Positions 28,654-37,786 of a stretch of 64,000 nucleotides of DNA are shown here, piece after piece. Within the stretch, counting starts at the first letter, position 1; each line of letters opens with the position of its first letter. The stretch is from Flagellimonas spongiicola (GTDB taxonomy: Bacteria > Bacteroidota > Bacteroidia > Flavobacteriales > Flavobacteriaceae), in assembly GCF_023502425.1 (NCBI RefSeq), contig NZ_JAMFMA010000002.1, positions 248,001 to 312,000 on the forward strand, in the 5' to 3' direction. The notes under the pieces are model-generated. The model saw nothing but the letters and a program-made list of their open reading frames with translations, searched no databases and was not told the DNA's origin. The position numbers were made by a program, and so were the translations under genes.

Positions 28654-30165
28654 ATGCGAAAAATAGTTTGTTTTTTAATTACAATGACCATCTTGTCATG
28701 TTCGCAAGAGGAATTCAATATTCCAAACAACAATCAAGCAGATGCTGAACGTGTTTTGGCTAATGCAACCGATTTCCAAAATTTTAATATCTCAAATCAT
28801 TCAGCTTTATTTGACAACCAAATTGAGTTTCAAGGTATTTATTTTAGAGCCTTGGCAGATCAGTTTTCTACAACCAATGCATTCAGGGGATTTTGGGATT
28901 TTTGTGACCAACCTAGAAGACAAGTCATAAATTCAACTGCAAATGACGACCTTGGTCTTCAAGCTGGTGGACCATGGAATGGTTTTAACTCTGTCATCAA
29001 CAATGCCAACATCGTCATTGACAACATTGAAAATAATGACGGCCAAGTAATCGTAGATGAAGTAGACTTAACCGATCAAGAATTGGCAGCCGCTTATTTT
29101 GATAAAGGTGTTGCCCAAGGTTACTTAGCATTAATTTACGATAAGGCATATATTGTTAATCCAGATACCGACCCTGGTGCTTTGGAATTTTCCACATACC
29201 AGGAAGTATTTGAGGCTGGCGTTGACAATATCGAAAAAGGTCTGCAATTGGCTCAATCAGTTGCAGAATTTACATACCAAGTGTATCCTGGAGGTCAAAT
29301 CTTAGATGAAATGATGTTCGAGCAATTAGCGAATAGCTATTTAGCAAGGCTTTCCATTGGTCTACCAAGAACGAACACGGAAGCATCAAGTTTAGACTAT
29401 AATGCCATTATAAATTATGCTAGTAATGGTATTAGTGAAGATTTTAGTCCAGAAGCTACAGAATCTGTTTTTTTCAACAATTTGCAAGATTGGTCCTTGT
29501 TCTTGTTAAGTGATGGGGCTGGGTATATGCCTTCCGATCAAAAAATTCCTCATTTAGTAGACCCTACTTATGATACTGATTACCCCACTGATGAAACAAT
29601 TATTTTAGATCCTGCCATAGACAATGGGGATCCAAGATTTGAGGAATATTACGAATATGTAGGCGAGTTGTTTGGTTTTTTACGAGCATCCCGTGGACGA
29701 TATTTGTTCTCGAGTTATAGAACTAAAAAGTTTTATAACGGTAACGACCAAAATCAAACGGGACTGCCTACCAATATAATGGCTGCTGCTGAAATGCAGT
29801 ACATCATCGCAGAATGCCATTATAGATTGGGAAATTACGATGCAGCGGTTGCAGTACTCGATTCCTCACCCAGAGGGACCGTAGGAAACCAATCAACTAC
29901 TGCCGCAGGCCCCAATGTGCTTAATGCGTTGTTATATGAAGTTTCAATTGAACTGGATTTAGCTTCAGGAATTTGTGTTGAATGGTGGTTTATGAGAAGA
30001 CATGATATGTTGCAAGCTGGATCACCCACAATGTACCCTGTTCCAGCATCAGAATTGGAAATATCTCAGGATGAGATATATACTTTTGGTGGTCCTGCCG
30101 CGGCAGGCGAAACAGGAACAGCATCAGGCGATAATGACTGGCGAAATATTGACCTTGTTTATTGA
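28654..30165 (+). CDS. SusD/RagB family nutrient-binding outer membrane lipoprotein
   Basis: Surface lipoprotein of 503 residues that forms the lid of the SusC transporter. The lipobox is ILSC with Cys16. Helical SusD-like architecture with TPR-type repeats is suggested by the AAAEMQYIIAECHYRLGNYDAAV segment (about 375-398) and the ELDLASGICVEWWFMRRHDML segment near 430-450, equivalent to the family's VELAFEGxRWFDLxR motif. The ending DNDWRNIDLVY resembles the usual C terminus. Coupled to SusC by a 9-base gap. A strong hairpin starts 23 bases after its stop. Confidence 0.94.
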   Translation: MRKIVCFLITMTILSCSQEEFNIPNNNQADAERVLANATDFQNFNISNHSALFDNQIEFQGIYFRALADQFSTTNAFRGFWDFCDQPRRQVINSTANDDLGLQAGGPWNGFNSVINNANIVIDNIENNDGQVIVDEVDLTDQELAAAYFDKGVAQGYLALIYDKAYIVNPDTDPGALEFSTYQEVFEAGVDNIEKGLQLAQSVAEFTYQVYPGGQILDEMMFEQLANSYLARLSIGLPRTNTEASSLDYNAIINYASNGISEDFSPEATESVFFNNLQDWSLFLLSDGAGYMPSDQKIPHLVDPTYDTDYPTDETIILDPAIDNGDPRFEEYYEYVGELFGFLRASRGRYLFSSYRTKKFYNGNDQNQTGLPTNIMAAAEMQYIIAECHYRLGNYDAAVAVLDSSPRGTVGNQSTTAAGPNVLNALLYEVSIELDLASGICVEWWFMRRHDMLQAGSPTMYPVPASELEISQDEIYTFGGPAAAGETGTASGDNDWRNIDLVY

Positions 30166-30168
30166 CCT

Positions 30169-30663
30169 ATGCAATTAATCAAAAAAGGAAAGCCGCTTTT
30201 AAAGCGGCTTTCTATCATTAAGAAAGTCTCTTGGTTTATCATTATTCCAATAGCAATTACCAGTTGTATACGAGGAACTTCAAAAAAAAGCAGCTGTATT
30301 GAAGGTCCTGAGGTGGTTATTTTATTTACTAGGCCTTTCATCTATAGCAAGAAAGATTTTTTATCAATTGATGGTATTGATTTCACTCATGTTGGCCATT
30401 TGGACAGTTTAAATCTAGGCGACTACTTGCCTAACAATAATCCAATAATTTTAGAATTGAATGGTAAGCAAGCCAGAGAAGATTCCAATGAAATTACCAT
30501 TGGCAGAGCTTTAGCCAGAAATTTAAAAAGAACAGGGGATTATAGAATTCTAAATGGACCTGAATTACTTACGTCGGGAAAACTCAAGTTTGCCAGGAAA
30601 GATAACAAGCCGATATCCATTTGCTCCTCATTGAACTACAATGCTCATATAGGAACCAATTAG
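30169..30663 (+). CDS. Putative lipoprotein of unknown function downstream of SusD
   Basis: Open frame of 164 residues that starts 3 bases after the SusD stop. The N-terminal segment is basic (MQLIKKGKPLLKRL), then hydrophobic (about 22-31), then a lipobox-like ITSC with Cys33, which supports a lipoprotein. I do not recognise the rest; it contains VVILFTRPFIYSKKDF and a mixed alpha/beta pattern, without catalytic signature. The first codons contain a strong hairpin at 30189-30211 that looks like the SusD transcript terminator, and there is no later ATG before the lipobox. The gene ends in its own clear terminator, which supports it being a real transcript. Expression may be reduced by attenuation. 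Confidence 0.6.
   Translation: MQLIKKGKPLLKRLSIIKKVSWFIIIPIAITSCIRGTSKKSSCIEGPEVVILFTRPFIYSKKDFLSIDGIDFTHVGHLDSLNLGDYLPNNNPIILELNGKQAREDSNEITIGRALARNLKRTGDYRILNGPELLTSGKLKFARKDNKPISICSSLNYNAHIGTN
30189..30211 (+). terminator. Hairpin after SusD, inside the next reading frame
   Basis: AAAGCCGC at 30189-30196 pairs with GCGGCTTT at 30204-30211 around a TTTTAAA loop; the arms can be extended to 11 bp on paper. It is followed by TCTATC rather than a clean T-run, so termination would be partial. It lies 23 bases after the SusD stop and within the first 15 codons of the small lipoprotein gene. Confidence 0.55.
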
Positions 30664-30685
30664 TCCGTCAATTTTCAAAACCAAA

Positions 30686-30710
30686 AAAAGCCACCTAAAA
30701 GGTGGCTTTT
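30686..30710. terminator. Bidirectional intrinsic terminator
   Basis: AAAAGCCACC at 30686-30695 pairs perfectly with GGTGGCTTTT at 30701-30710 around a 5-base loop. It is flanked by A-rich sequence on the left and TTTTCATTTT on the right, so it can end both the rightward SusC/SusD transcript and the leftward envelope operon that stops at 30732. Confidence 0.85.
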
Positions 30711-30731
30711 CATTTTATCGTATAACTACTA

Positions 30732-32864
30732 CTAGTAAAAAGTAGCGCGCTTATCCTCTATTTCAGCACCTTCTTTTAAGGCATTGAAAACTTCACCGTT
30801 AACGCGGTTAGCGGCGTTGGTTCGCAAGGTATTTGCATACGTACTGAAGTTATCTACATTAGGAGCAACTTCCCTTTTGGTCACCTTGATTTTGAATACT
30901 CCCGTTTCACCTTTAATCAAATCTGAAGTGCCATCTTGACCTAACGCAAATGCGTTTCCTACTACCAATGGCTCTCTACCTGCACCTGGTAAGGTAGGTG
31001 ACTTCATAGTCAGGGCAGAAGCATTGGACTGAGCAACACTATTATCGGAAGCAATCGCTTCCATGCTTTTGTTCTGGTTGGCCGCGATGATTTGCTCAGC
31101 TTTTAGTTCCTTTCTGATTCTTGGCAACGCTGCGGTGGATGCATCCTCTGGGGACATCAATCCTTCCTTGTATTTCTTTACCAATTGCACAACAGCATAC
31201 CCGTTGTTCACATTGAATCGCTTGATATCACCTACTTCAGTGTCATCATTGAACGCCCATTGTACTATACCACGCTGAGAGGACAGTCCAGGAAGGTTCT
31301 CGTCCATCTCTTTAATTCTGTTTACCGGTCTTGTAGTGTAGCTACTTTCTGCTGCTATAGTTCCAAAGTTCTCAGGTTCTGCATCAATACTTGCCATTTC
31401 AAACTTAGTGGCATCTGTAAACAAGGTGTTGATGGTTTCTTCTGAAGGTGCTACTTCACGAGACAAGGTAGCTACCTGAACCAAATCTTGTTTGTCATCA
31501 ATTTTAATGATGTGGAATCCAAATGGTGTTTCTACCATACCGATTTCTTCCAAATCATGTTCAAACAAGAAGTTTCTATAATTTTCTGCCAAACCTATGT
31601 CGGCTTGGGTGTAATATCCTATATCCCCTGATCGTTGTACGGCAGTTGGATCATCAGAATTTTCTCGTGCCAATGTTGCAAAATTAGCATCTGCTTTTCG
31701 TGCCTCCGCTAACATGTCATTTGCAGCAGCCTCAGCTTCCTCTTTGGTTCTTGTAACATTTGCACCAGCACGTTGCGCACCTTCGTATGCAAAAAGAATA
31801 TGACTGGATTTAACGGACCCTTCTGGTTTCTTGTCCATCACCTTACTTACCCTAAAGAAGTCACCGTCTCTATAAGGACCATAGATTTCTCCAATAGCTA
31901 ACGCCATCAAAGTATCAGCAGCTATTGCTGGCAACGCCGTTTTAGGTTGATAAATGGTATCGAATTTGGTATCTGAATTACGGTCTAGGAAGGCTGCCAT
32001 ATCCTGAGTACTTCTAAAGCCAGGAATAGTATCGGTGGAGTTGGATTCTTGAACATACTCCACAGTGTCACTCAAAAGTGCAGTTATGGCGTCTTCTACG
32101 GCCTTCTCATCTTCTGCAGAAGCCTTTTCCTCGAAATACACAAAACGGATATCTCTGGCTTTTTCCTGCTTAAAGTCTTCTTGATGATTGCTTACAAAGG
32201 CTTGAATATCACTTTTGGAAACCTGAATGGTACTATCCGCAATAGAGTTGTAAGGCACTCTTACATATTGAATATCCACTTTTTCATTGGCCATTTGATA
32301 ATCGAACTCACCCTCTGTCAAAGTAGCACCAACACCGCCTTTGATTAGATTGAAATACAAACGCTCTTTGGCCAATTGGATGATACGTTGCTCATCTTGT
32401 AACCAAGCATCGTAACGCAATGGATCATTTACACTCCAATCTGCAATAGTACTGCGGAAGACCTCTGCATTGAAAATTCCATTTTCATCTTGGAATTCCG
32501 GTATTTGCGCATAGCCTGAAGTTCTCACGAAATCAATGATCTGATCACTTTCCACTTCAATTCCCAAATCTTCGAATTGTTGATCCAAAATGGTTTTTCT
32601 GATCTGCTGATCATACACTTGATTTACCAACTGGGTAGAAGAAAAAGAAGGACCAAATCGTCTTGAAGCAGTTTCTACTTCCTTTCTAAAATCATCGATG
32701 GAAATACTCTCCCCATTTACCTCAGCTACTGCGGAACCCATCTTAGCACCTCCTGCAAAATCATTACTGGTGAAGACTCCGGATATTACAAAGGCGAACA
32801 AAGCCATACCGATAATCAAAATCAGCACTGTTGTTCGTTTCCTAATATTCTCTAATATTGCCAT
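30732..32864 (-). CDS. Peptidyl-prolyl isomerase, SurA/PpiD type
   Basis: Inner-membrane-anchored periplasmic chaperone of 710 residues. One N-terminal helix (about 12-32), a SurA-like chaperone domain (about 35-230, containing VNGESISIDDFRKEV), a parvulin PPIC domain (about 345-455, with SSHILFAYEG, GDIGYYTQADI and VETPFGFHIIKIDDKQ) and a further C-terminal region ending EIEDKRATFY. The layout is that of PpiD. It helps fold outer-membrane proteins, consistent with its place at the end of an envelope-gene operon. The CNNM/CBS protein gene lies 84 bases upstream. Confidence 0.93.
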   Translation of the reverse strand: MAILENIRKRTTVLILIIGMALFAFVISGVFTSNDFAGGAKMGSAVAEVNGESISIDDFRKEVETASRRFGPSFSSTQLVNQVYDQQIRKTILDQQFEDLGIEVESDQIIDFVRTSGYAQIPEFQDENGIFNAEVFRSTIADWSVNDPLRYDAWLQDEQRIIQLAKERLYFNLIKGGVGATLTEGEFDYQMANEKVDIQYVRVPYNSIADSTIQVSKSDIQAFVSNHQEDFKQEKARDIRFVYFEEKASAEDEKAVEDAITALLSDTVEYVQESNSTDTIPGFRSTQDMAAFLDRNSDTKFDTIYQPKTALPAIAADTLMALAIGEIYGPYRDGDFFRVSKVMDKKPEGSVKSSHILFAYEGAQRAGANVTRTKEEAEAAANDMLAEARKADANFATLARENSDDPTAVQRSGDIGYYTQADIGLAENYRNFLFEHDLEEIGMVETPFGFHIIKIDDKQDLVQVATLSREVAPSEETINTLFTDATKFEMASIDAEPENFGTIAAESSYTTRPVNRIKEMDENLPGLSSQRGIVQWAFNDDTEVGDIKRFNVNNGYAVVQLVKKYKEGLMSPEDASTAALPRIRKELKAEQIIAANQNKSMEAIASDNSVAQSNASALTMKSPTLPGAGREPLVVGNAFALGQDGTSDLIKGETGVFKIKVTKREVAPNVDNFSTYANTLRTNAANRVNGEVFNALKEGAEIEDKRATFY

Positions 32865-32948
32865 TTTACTGCTTGTTTTCTATATTTTCAGTGGGCGAAA
32901 ATACCATTTTCTTTTCAAATAGGAAAGCCCAAAAAAGGATGGAAATTG

Positions 32949-34238
32949 TTAATCTTCAGGCAGAACGTGGACACTTACCAAATCGATTTTGGTATTGGAC
33001 ACTTCCAAAATCTTGAACTCGAATTTGTCAATTTTGACCTCTGCGTCCTGTTCTGGTATTTCACCGGTGCCGTTCATGATCAAACCACCCAATGTTTCAT
33101 ACTCCTCACTTTCGGGTAATTCCAGCTTATAATTCTCATTGATGTAGTCCACTTCCAAACGGGCTGAAAACTTGTACACATTCTCACTAAGCTGTTCTTC
33201 GTGCAAATCTGTACTGTCATGTTCATCTTCAATTTCCCCGAAGAGTTCTTCGATTATATCTTCAACAGTCATGATTCCAGAAGTACCTCCATATTCATCA
33301 AGAACCACCGCCATGCTTTTACGCTTTTTGGTCAATACATTCAAAATATCCTGAATCAGCATGGTTTCCGGGACAAATTCAACAGGAAGCAGAATACTCT
33401 TAATGGTTTTGGGCTTTTTAAACAATTCATAGGAATGAACATAACCTATGATCTCGTCAATATTTTCTTTGTAGACCAGAATTTTTGAATACCCAGTTTC
33501 TGTAAAAAGTTTGGTGAGGTTTTTTGGCGTCTCCTCCAATTCCACTGCTGTAATCTCTGTTCTTGGCACCATAACCTCACGTGCTTTGACTGCTGAGAAC
33601 TCCAAGGCATTCTGAAATATCTGTATCTCAGAATCCACCTCGTCTTCTTCCTCTACGGTTTCCATCTGCTCAGTGATATAATCACCCAACTCCAATTTGG
33701 TGAAGGCCAATTGCACCTCATCTCCTTCTGTTTTGAAAAACACTCTTAAAACGAAATCCGATACCTTGATAACAAACCAGGAAATCCATGAGAACAGCAC
33801 ATAGAAAAAATATGCTGGGAAAGCAAAAACCTTAAGCAAGGTATTCGAATAAATCTGAAATAACACCTTGGGAAGAAATTCTGCGGTAATCAGAATAATA
33901 AAAGTGGATATCACCGTCTTGGACAACAAACTGAAATCCGTGAGTAAGGCATTAACGAAATTGCTCTCTGATGGCAGAACGGTTTGAAACCACTCCATGA
34001 GCAAATCCCCCATTAAAATACCATAAATCACCAAAGCAATATTGTTTCCAATAAGCATTGTAGCAATGAACTTGGACGGCTTTTCCGTGAGCCAAGTCAA
34101 AACTTTTGCAAAAAACCCTTCTTGCTTTTTTTCTATTTCAATATGGATTCGGTTGGCGGAGACAAAAGCAATCTCCATTCCGGAAAAAAATGCGGAAAAC
34201 AGTAAGGACAGTACAATTATTAAAAGCGAGTAGTCCAA
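32949..34238 (-). CDS. CNNM/CBS-domain transporter-associated protein (hemolysin C / CorC family)
   Basis: Membrane protein of 429 residues. An N-terminal DUF21/CNNM transmembrane domain (about 1-190, starting SLLFSAFFSGMEIAFVSANR), a CBS pair (about 205-330, with VMVPRTEITAVE and MAVVLDEYGGTSGIMTVEDIIEELFGEIEDEHD) and a C-terminal CorC_HlyC domain (about 345-427). Family members take part in magnesium or cobalt efflux; the old hemolysin name is misleading. The start is TTG at 34238, chosen because the N-terminal membrane helix begins immediately after it. Sits between a small membrane protein gene (6 bases) and the PPIase gene. Confidence 0.93.
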   Translation of the reverse strand: MDYSLLIIVLSLLFSAFFSGMEIAFVSANRIHIEIEKKQEGFFAKVLTWLTEKPSKFIATMLIGNNIALVIYGILMGDLLMEWFQTVLPSESNFVNALLTDFSLLSKTVISTFIILITAEFLPKVLFQIYSNTLLKVFAFPAYFFYVLFSWISWFVIKVSDFVLRVFFKTEGDEVQLAFTKLELGDYITEQMETVEEEDEVDSEIQIFQNALEFSAVKAREVMVPRTEITAVELEETPKNLTKLFTETGYSKILVYKENIDEIIGYVHSYELFKKPKTIKSILLPVEFVPETMLIQDILNVLTKKRKSMAVVLDEYGGTSGIMTVEDIIEELFGEIEDEHDSTDLHEEQLSENVYKFSARLEVDYINENYKLELPESEEYETLGGLIMNGTGEIPEQDAEVKIDKFEFKILEVSNTKIDLVSVHVLPED

Positions 34239-34244
34239 ACAAAT

Positions 34245-34448
34245 TTAGTGTTGGTTATTTTTTTTTCGTTGCTCAAAACGCTTACGATAACGTCTTCTGA
34301 ACAGGAACATGGCAATGGAAACAACCGCAAAAAAGATGAAAATATAGGTTTCTTTTGGGTTAACGGACCATAGTGTGGCTATTTTATAAATGGCCAGTAT
34401 AGCCACTACCAAGTATAGATATTCGGTGTATTTTAAAATCTTAATCAT
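34245..34448 (-). CDS. Small two-helix membrane protein
   Basis: Sixty-seven residues with two hydrophobic helices (about 9-25 and 34-49) and a strongly basic tail (RRRYRKRFEQRKKNN) that should be cytoplasmic. No named family recognised. It overlaps the lptC stop by 8 bases and lies 6 bases before the CNNM/CBS gene, so it is part of the operon; flavobacterial lptC loci often hold a protein of this kind. Confidence 0.8.
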   Translation of the reverse strand: MIKILKYTEYLYLVVAILAIYKIATLWSVNPKETYIFIFFAVVSIAMFLFRRRYRKRFEQRKKNNQH

Positions 34449-35052
34449 TGAGTTCTTTTTCTTTAATGGTCATAAGACCAAAGGTCTTGTGTGCTTTTAG
34501 ATAGCTGAAATCTTTGTTGAAATCCATCCCTTCGCCGTCCATAACAGAGCCATCCTCAGGATTTGTATAAGTAAACGCCTGTTCCGTAAAAATCCAATTG
34601 TTCTTCCGATCAAAAAACAACTGTGGTGTTTCCAACTTCTTGCCGTCATGGGTTAATATCACCACATTGCCTTGCAAATCGATAAGATTGGTTTGTGAGT
34701 ATACAATCCCATAATCTGCTGTGATGACACTTTTCTGATCTTGATCATCGTAAACATCAACCTTTAGCCCTTTAGGAAAGGTACGGAATTTAAAAGATTG
34801 ATTATCGTAGTCCTCAGTGATAGGACTGGTTAGAATGGCAATTACCTTTGAATCTGCCTCATCCTCTGTACCCATTTCTTCTTGGGTCTCTGTATATGTA
34901 AGGGTAAAGTTCTGGGCAATTCCTTGAGGAAATACAGGTTTTACAGCTTCCTCCCCAACCCTTTGATAGTCATCCTTACAGGACATAAAAAGGATTGCCA
35001 CGGTAAAAACCGTGGCAAAACACTTTAAAATATGTTTGGATGTTCTCTTCAC
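34441..35052 (-). CDS. lptC: LPS export ABC transporter periplasmic protein LptC
   Basis: Protein of 203 residues that receives lipopolysaccharide from the LptB2FG transporter and passes it to LptA. Start is GTG at 35052, 1 base after the stop of the upstream TPR gene. A lipoprotein-like N terminus (lipobox LFMSC, Cys25) precedes a beta-jellyroll region with the family segments ITADYGIVYSQTNLIDLQGNVVI and VMDGEGMDFNKD. The E. coli protein has a membrane helix instead of a lipobox; lipidated LptC is usual in Bacteroidetes. Pairs functionally with lpxB at 14.6 kb. Confidence 0.92.
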   Translation of the reverse strand: MKRTSKHILKCFATVFTVAILFMSCKDDYQRVGEEAVKPVFPQGIAQNFTLTYTETQEEMGTEDEADSKVIAILTSPITEDYDNQSFKFRTFPKGLKVDVYDDQDQKSVITADYGIVYSQTNLIDLQGNVVILTHDGKKLETPQLFFDRKNNWIFTEQAFTYTNPEDGSVMDGEGMDFNKDFSYLKAHKTFGLMTIKEKELND

Positions 35053-35053
35053 C

Positions 35054-36427
35054 TTATAGGTTAGGCACCTTTACGCTTCCGCCAACCCAGCAACTGAAGG
35101 TAACAGTTTTACCTGCCATTCCAGAGCTGAATATCATCTCTTTTGAAGGTGCTCTTTCTGTATAACTAGCGGCAGACTTACTTGCTCTTCCACTTAACGA
35201 TGGATCAACACGTCCTGCTTTTCTAGCCATGTTGGCAGCCTTCCAATAGATTGCTCTTTTTTCAAAAGGTGTACTACCACAGGCATTTGCACTTCCTGCA
35301 TACAAGTTGGCAATCAACAAATACGCTTTACCGTTAGATGGATTGGCATCAATGGCCTTAAGGGCATAACTCCTAGCTTGGGACTTGCTACTTCTTCTAA
35401 CCGTGGTCGCAATTTTATAAAGGATGTTGGATTTTTTAAAGGCATCAGTTTCCAATTCCACAGCTTTGTTAAAATCAGCAATGGCACCTTTGTTGTCTCC
35501 AGCTTTTTGCTTTAACACACCGCCATACATGTATGCGTCTGCGGATGGGTCAAGCGCCAATTGTGCTTCAAAAAGCTTCCGGAACATTGGATCATCAGTA
35601 CATTCTTTGGAGAACATTCTTCCCACAGCACGTTTCACCCAATTTACATCACCTTTTTTGGCCTCATAACTTTTTTCATATAAAGGTATCAAGTTGCCGC
35701 AATCTGCAAGTGCCCCTAATTTTGAATCGATACTGGTAGCAATCTTACCGTACGATTTAGAATTGGTTTCATACACCCTCTTTCTTCTGGACTCTTTGGA
35801 AGTCAAAGCAGTTCCAGCATCTTCTTTTTCCAATAATTTACTTAAGGACTCCGTAAGTTTTTTGTTTTCTTCTTCTACCTTTCCAGTAACATCATCATAT
35901 ACATCAAAAACTTCTTGAAGGTCATTTTTACCTGCCCCATGTAGGTCTACCAATGTAGAAAAGTACAGGTAAAGTGCTTTTGGGTTTTTAAAGTGTGCTC
36001 TGTCTTCTGTAAATGCTTTACCCAACATAGCGTACAATTGCTCGTCTGATGCCATTTTGTTATCATAAGACAATAGTGCTTTGTCTATAGCAACATCTGC
36101 AACTGCAAATTTGTTTGGAAAATACTTAAGACTGTTGTCATATAACGACATCAAATCCTGGATGTAACCATCCTTATCCGCACCAGAAGAATTCTTGATT
36201 TTGTGGGACAGGATTTTCTCCCCGTAAGAGAAATTGGCCTTGTTGATGTCAGGACAACTCTCATACACCATTTTCCATGGCTCGTAAGCGGCATCGTAAT
36301 TTTTAACTTTTGCGTGTTCTGCGTAAATGGAAAGATTGGTCATGCACTCAGGATTTTGCGCCTGTGCCATACTTAATCCCATCGACATAAGTACCGCTAT
36401 CATCGTTAAGTAGTGTTTCTTCGTCAT
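35054..36427 (-). CDS. Exported TPR-repeat protein
   Basis: Periplasmic or outer-membrane-associated protein of 457 residues. I start at ATG 36427, where a signal peptide ends near AQAQ; an upstream TTG at 36496 would add residues without signal character. Tetratricopeptide-like helices run through about 25-430, with clear units around AKVKNYDAAYEPWKMVYESCP and ADAYMYGGVLKQKAGDNKGA. The C-terminal ends in a CWVGGSVKVPNL segment. In Flavobacteriaceae this protein is found between an outer-membrane protein gene and lptC, as here; its exact job is not known. Confidence 0.88.
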   Translation of the reverse strand: MTKKHYLTMIAVLMSMGLSMAQAQNPECMTNLSIYAEHAKVKNYDAAYEPWKMVYESCPDINKANFSYGEKILSHKIKNSSGADKDGYIQDLMSLYDNSLKYFPNKFAVADVAIDKALLSYDNKMASDEQLYAMLGKAFTEDRAHFKNPKALYLYFSTLVDLHGAGKNDLQEVFDVYDDVTGKVEEENKKLTESLSKLLEKEDAGTALTSKESRRKRVYETNSKSYGKIATSIDSKLGALADCGNLIPLYEKSYEAKKGDVNWVKRAVGRMFSKECTDDPMFRKLFEAQLALDPSADAYMYGGVLKQKAGDNKGAIADFNKAVELETDAFKKSNILYKIATTVRRSSKSQARSYALKAIDANPSNGKAYLLIANLYAGSANACGSTPFEKRAIYWKAANMARKAGRVDPSLSGRASKSAASYTERAPSKEMIFSSGMAGKTVTFSCWVGGSVKVPNL

Positions 36428-36529
36428 CTTACTAATTTTAAAGTGGTTAATGTACAAATTTTTACAAAAAAAATATCTTAAAGGAGCGGATATCAATGGT
36501 TAATTGAAAATATCAGAATAAAACCCCCA

Positions 36530-37786
36530 TCAATTTATTTTTCTTTTAACAAACCATCTATCATTCAAGGATAGTCCAAAATTGAATTTAAAGTAACTCT
36601 CCTCGATTAGATTTGCGTCTGTTGTGCCGCGTTTTCCATATTCGAAACCTATGTTCACATTGGAAAAACTAGCACCCAACGGTAACCCAAATCCAAAATT
36701 TATGCCAAAATCGTTGATTGCTTCACCATTGACCTCCAAACCGGTAACATCGTATCTAAATCCTGCGCGGTAGGTAATTCGCTTATGGTAGCCTGATAAT
36801 GATCTATAATCCGGTATATAGTAACCCCCAACTGCAATTGTGCTGGCATCTTTGTATTCCACATTTTGTATCCCTAGGAAATCGTTGGTAAAATCACTGA
36901 ATTGTTGGAAGCTATACTCTCCTCCCAAAAACCATTTTTTGTTTTCTCCAAATCCAAGTCCTAAAGTAGTCCTTGTTGGAATCTTCAATTCTGTATTTCT
37001 GAGGTTGGTGGCATCCAAGTCCACGTCCAATACCTCAATCTCAGCTCCATTGGCCGTTGAAAAAGAACCTAATCTTGCGGAATTCTCAGAAGCGAGGTTG
37101 CCCTGGGTATTCACCATTATAGAGGTATATAAGGTATACTTGTCCTTAATTGTTGGCGTATAATTAAGGGAATAATTGAAGTCCAAACCGTTGATTCTGG
37201 ACTCACGACGATCCAACGTACCAAATTGCACGCCTTCCACACTTTGGATTCGTTGGTATTCCAAGGTTCCAAAATTAAAGTTTCCGGTAACCCCAATACT
37301 TACATTCTTTATCGGTTCAAAACCAAGTGAGAGAAATATTCGGTTCAATCCTCCTTCACCAGTGTATGCATTGGAAATTGTTCCATCCGCACTATCATCC
37401 CGAAGCTCGTAACCTACGGAAGATAATGGCATCAAACCAAATCCAACACCTAATTTTTTGGCAATAGGAAATCCAATGGCCAAGTAATCCAAATTGGTGA
37501 CTTTGGCACTTTGACTTTCAGTTGCATCCTTTAGATTGAATCGCGTATGGGAAATACCCCCAGTATACGTAGTCAAACGAAGTTTGGAATAGGCTGCCGG
37601 ATTCCTGAGGTTCATGTGGATACTATCCGTATATAGACTTAATCCACCCATCATTTGGTTCTCAACAGTACCACCCGTTCTAAGGTCTCCGATACCAAAA
37701 TAAGAATAAGGTGATATGGTTGCATTTTGCGCGAAGATGCCATGAGCGGCCACGCAAAAAAAAGCGATCAAAAATTTCTTAATCAT
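36530..37786 (-). CDS. Outer-membrane beta-barrel protein (FadL/porin-like), conserved beside coaX
   Basis: Exported barrel protein of 418 residues with signal peptide ending GIFAQ (about residue 19). The N-terminal ISPYSYFGIGDL and the NPAAYSKL motif resemble FadL-like membrane-spanning proteins of Bacteroidetes. Alternating hydrophobic strands run through to the end, NFGLSLNDRWFVKRKIN. The gene adjoins coaX without a gap and precedes the TPR and lptC genes, so it belongs to the envelope operon. Function is unknown; LPS-related or hydrophobic-substrate transport would fit the neighbours. Confidence 0.85.
   Translation of the reverse strand: MIKKFLIAFFCVAAHGIFAQNATISPYSYFGIGDLRTGGTVENQMMGGLSLYTDSIHMNLRNPAAYSKLRLTTYTGGISHTRFNLKDATESQSAKVTNLDYLAIGFPIAKKLGVGFGLMPLSSVGYELRDDSADGTISNAYTGEGGLNRIFLSLGFEPIKNVSIGVTGNFNFGTLEYQRIQSVEGVQFGTLDRRESRINGLDFNYSLNYTPTIKDKYTLYTSIMVNTQGNLASENSARLGSFSTANGAEIEVLDVDLDATNLRNTELKIPTRTTLGLGFGENKKWFLGGEYSFQQFSDFTNDFLGIQNVEYKDASTIAVGGYYIPDYRSLSGYHKRITYRAGFRYDVTGLEVNGEAINDFGINFGFGLPLGASFSNVNIGFEYGKRGTTDANLIEESYFKFNFGLSLNDRWFVKRKIN

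Noticed and set aside
35224..35918. Several antisense frames within the TPR gene
   Set aside because: They mirror the coding strand with low-complexity Ser/Leu composition and no start context.
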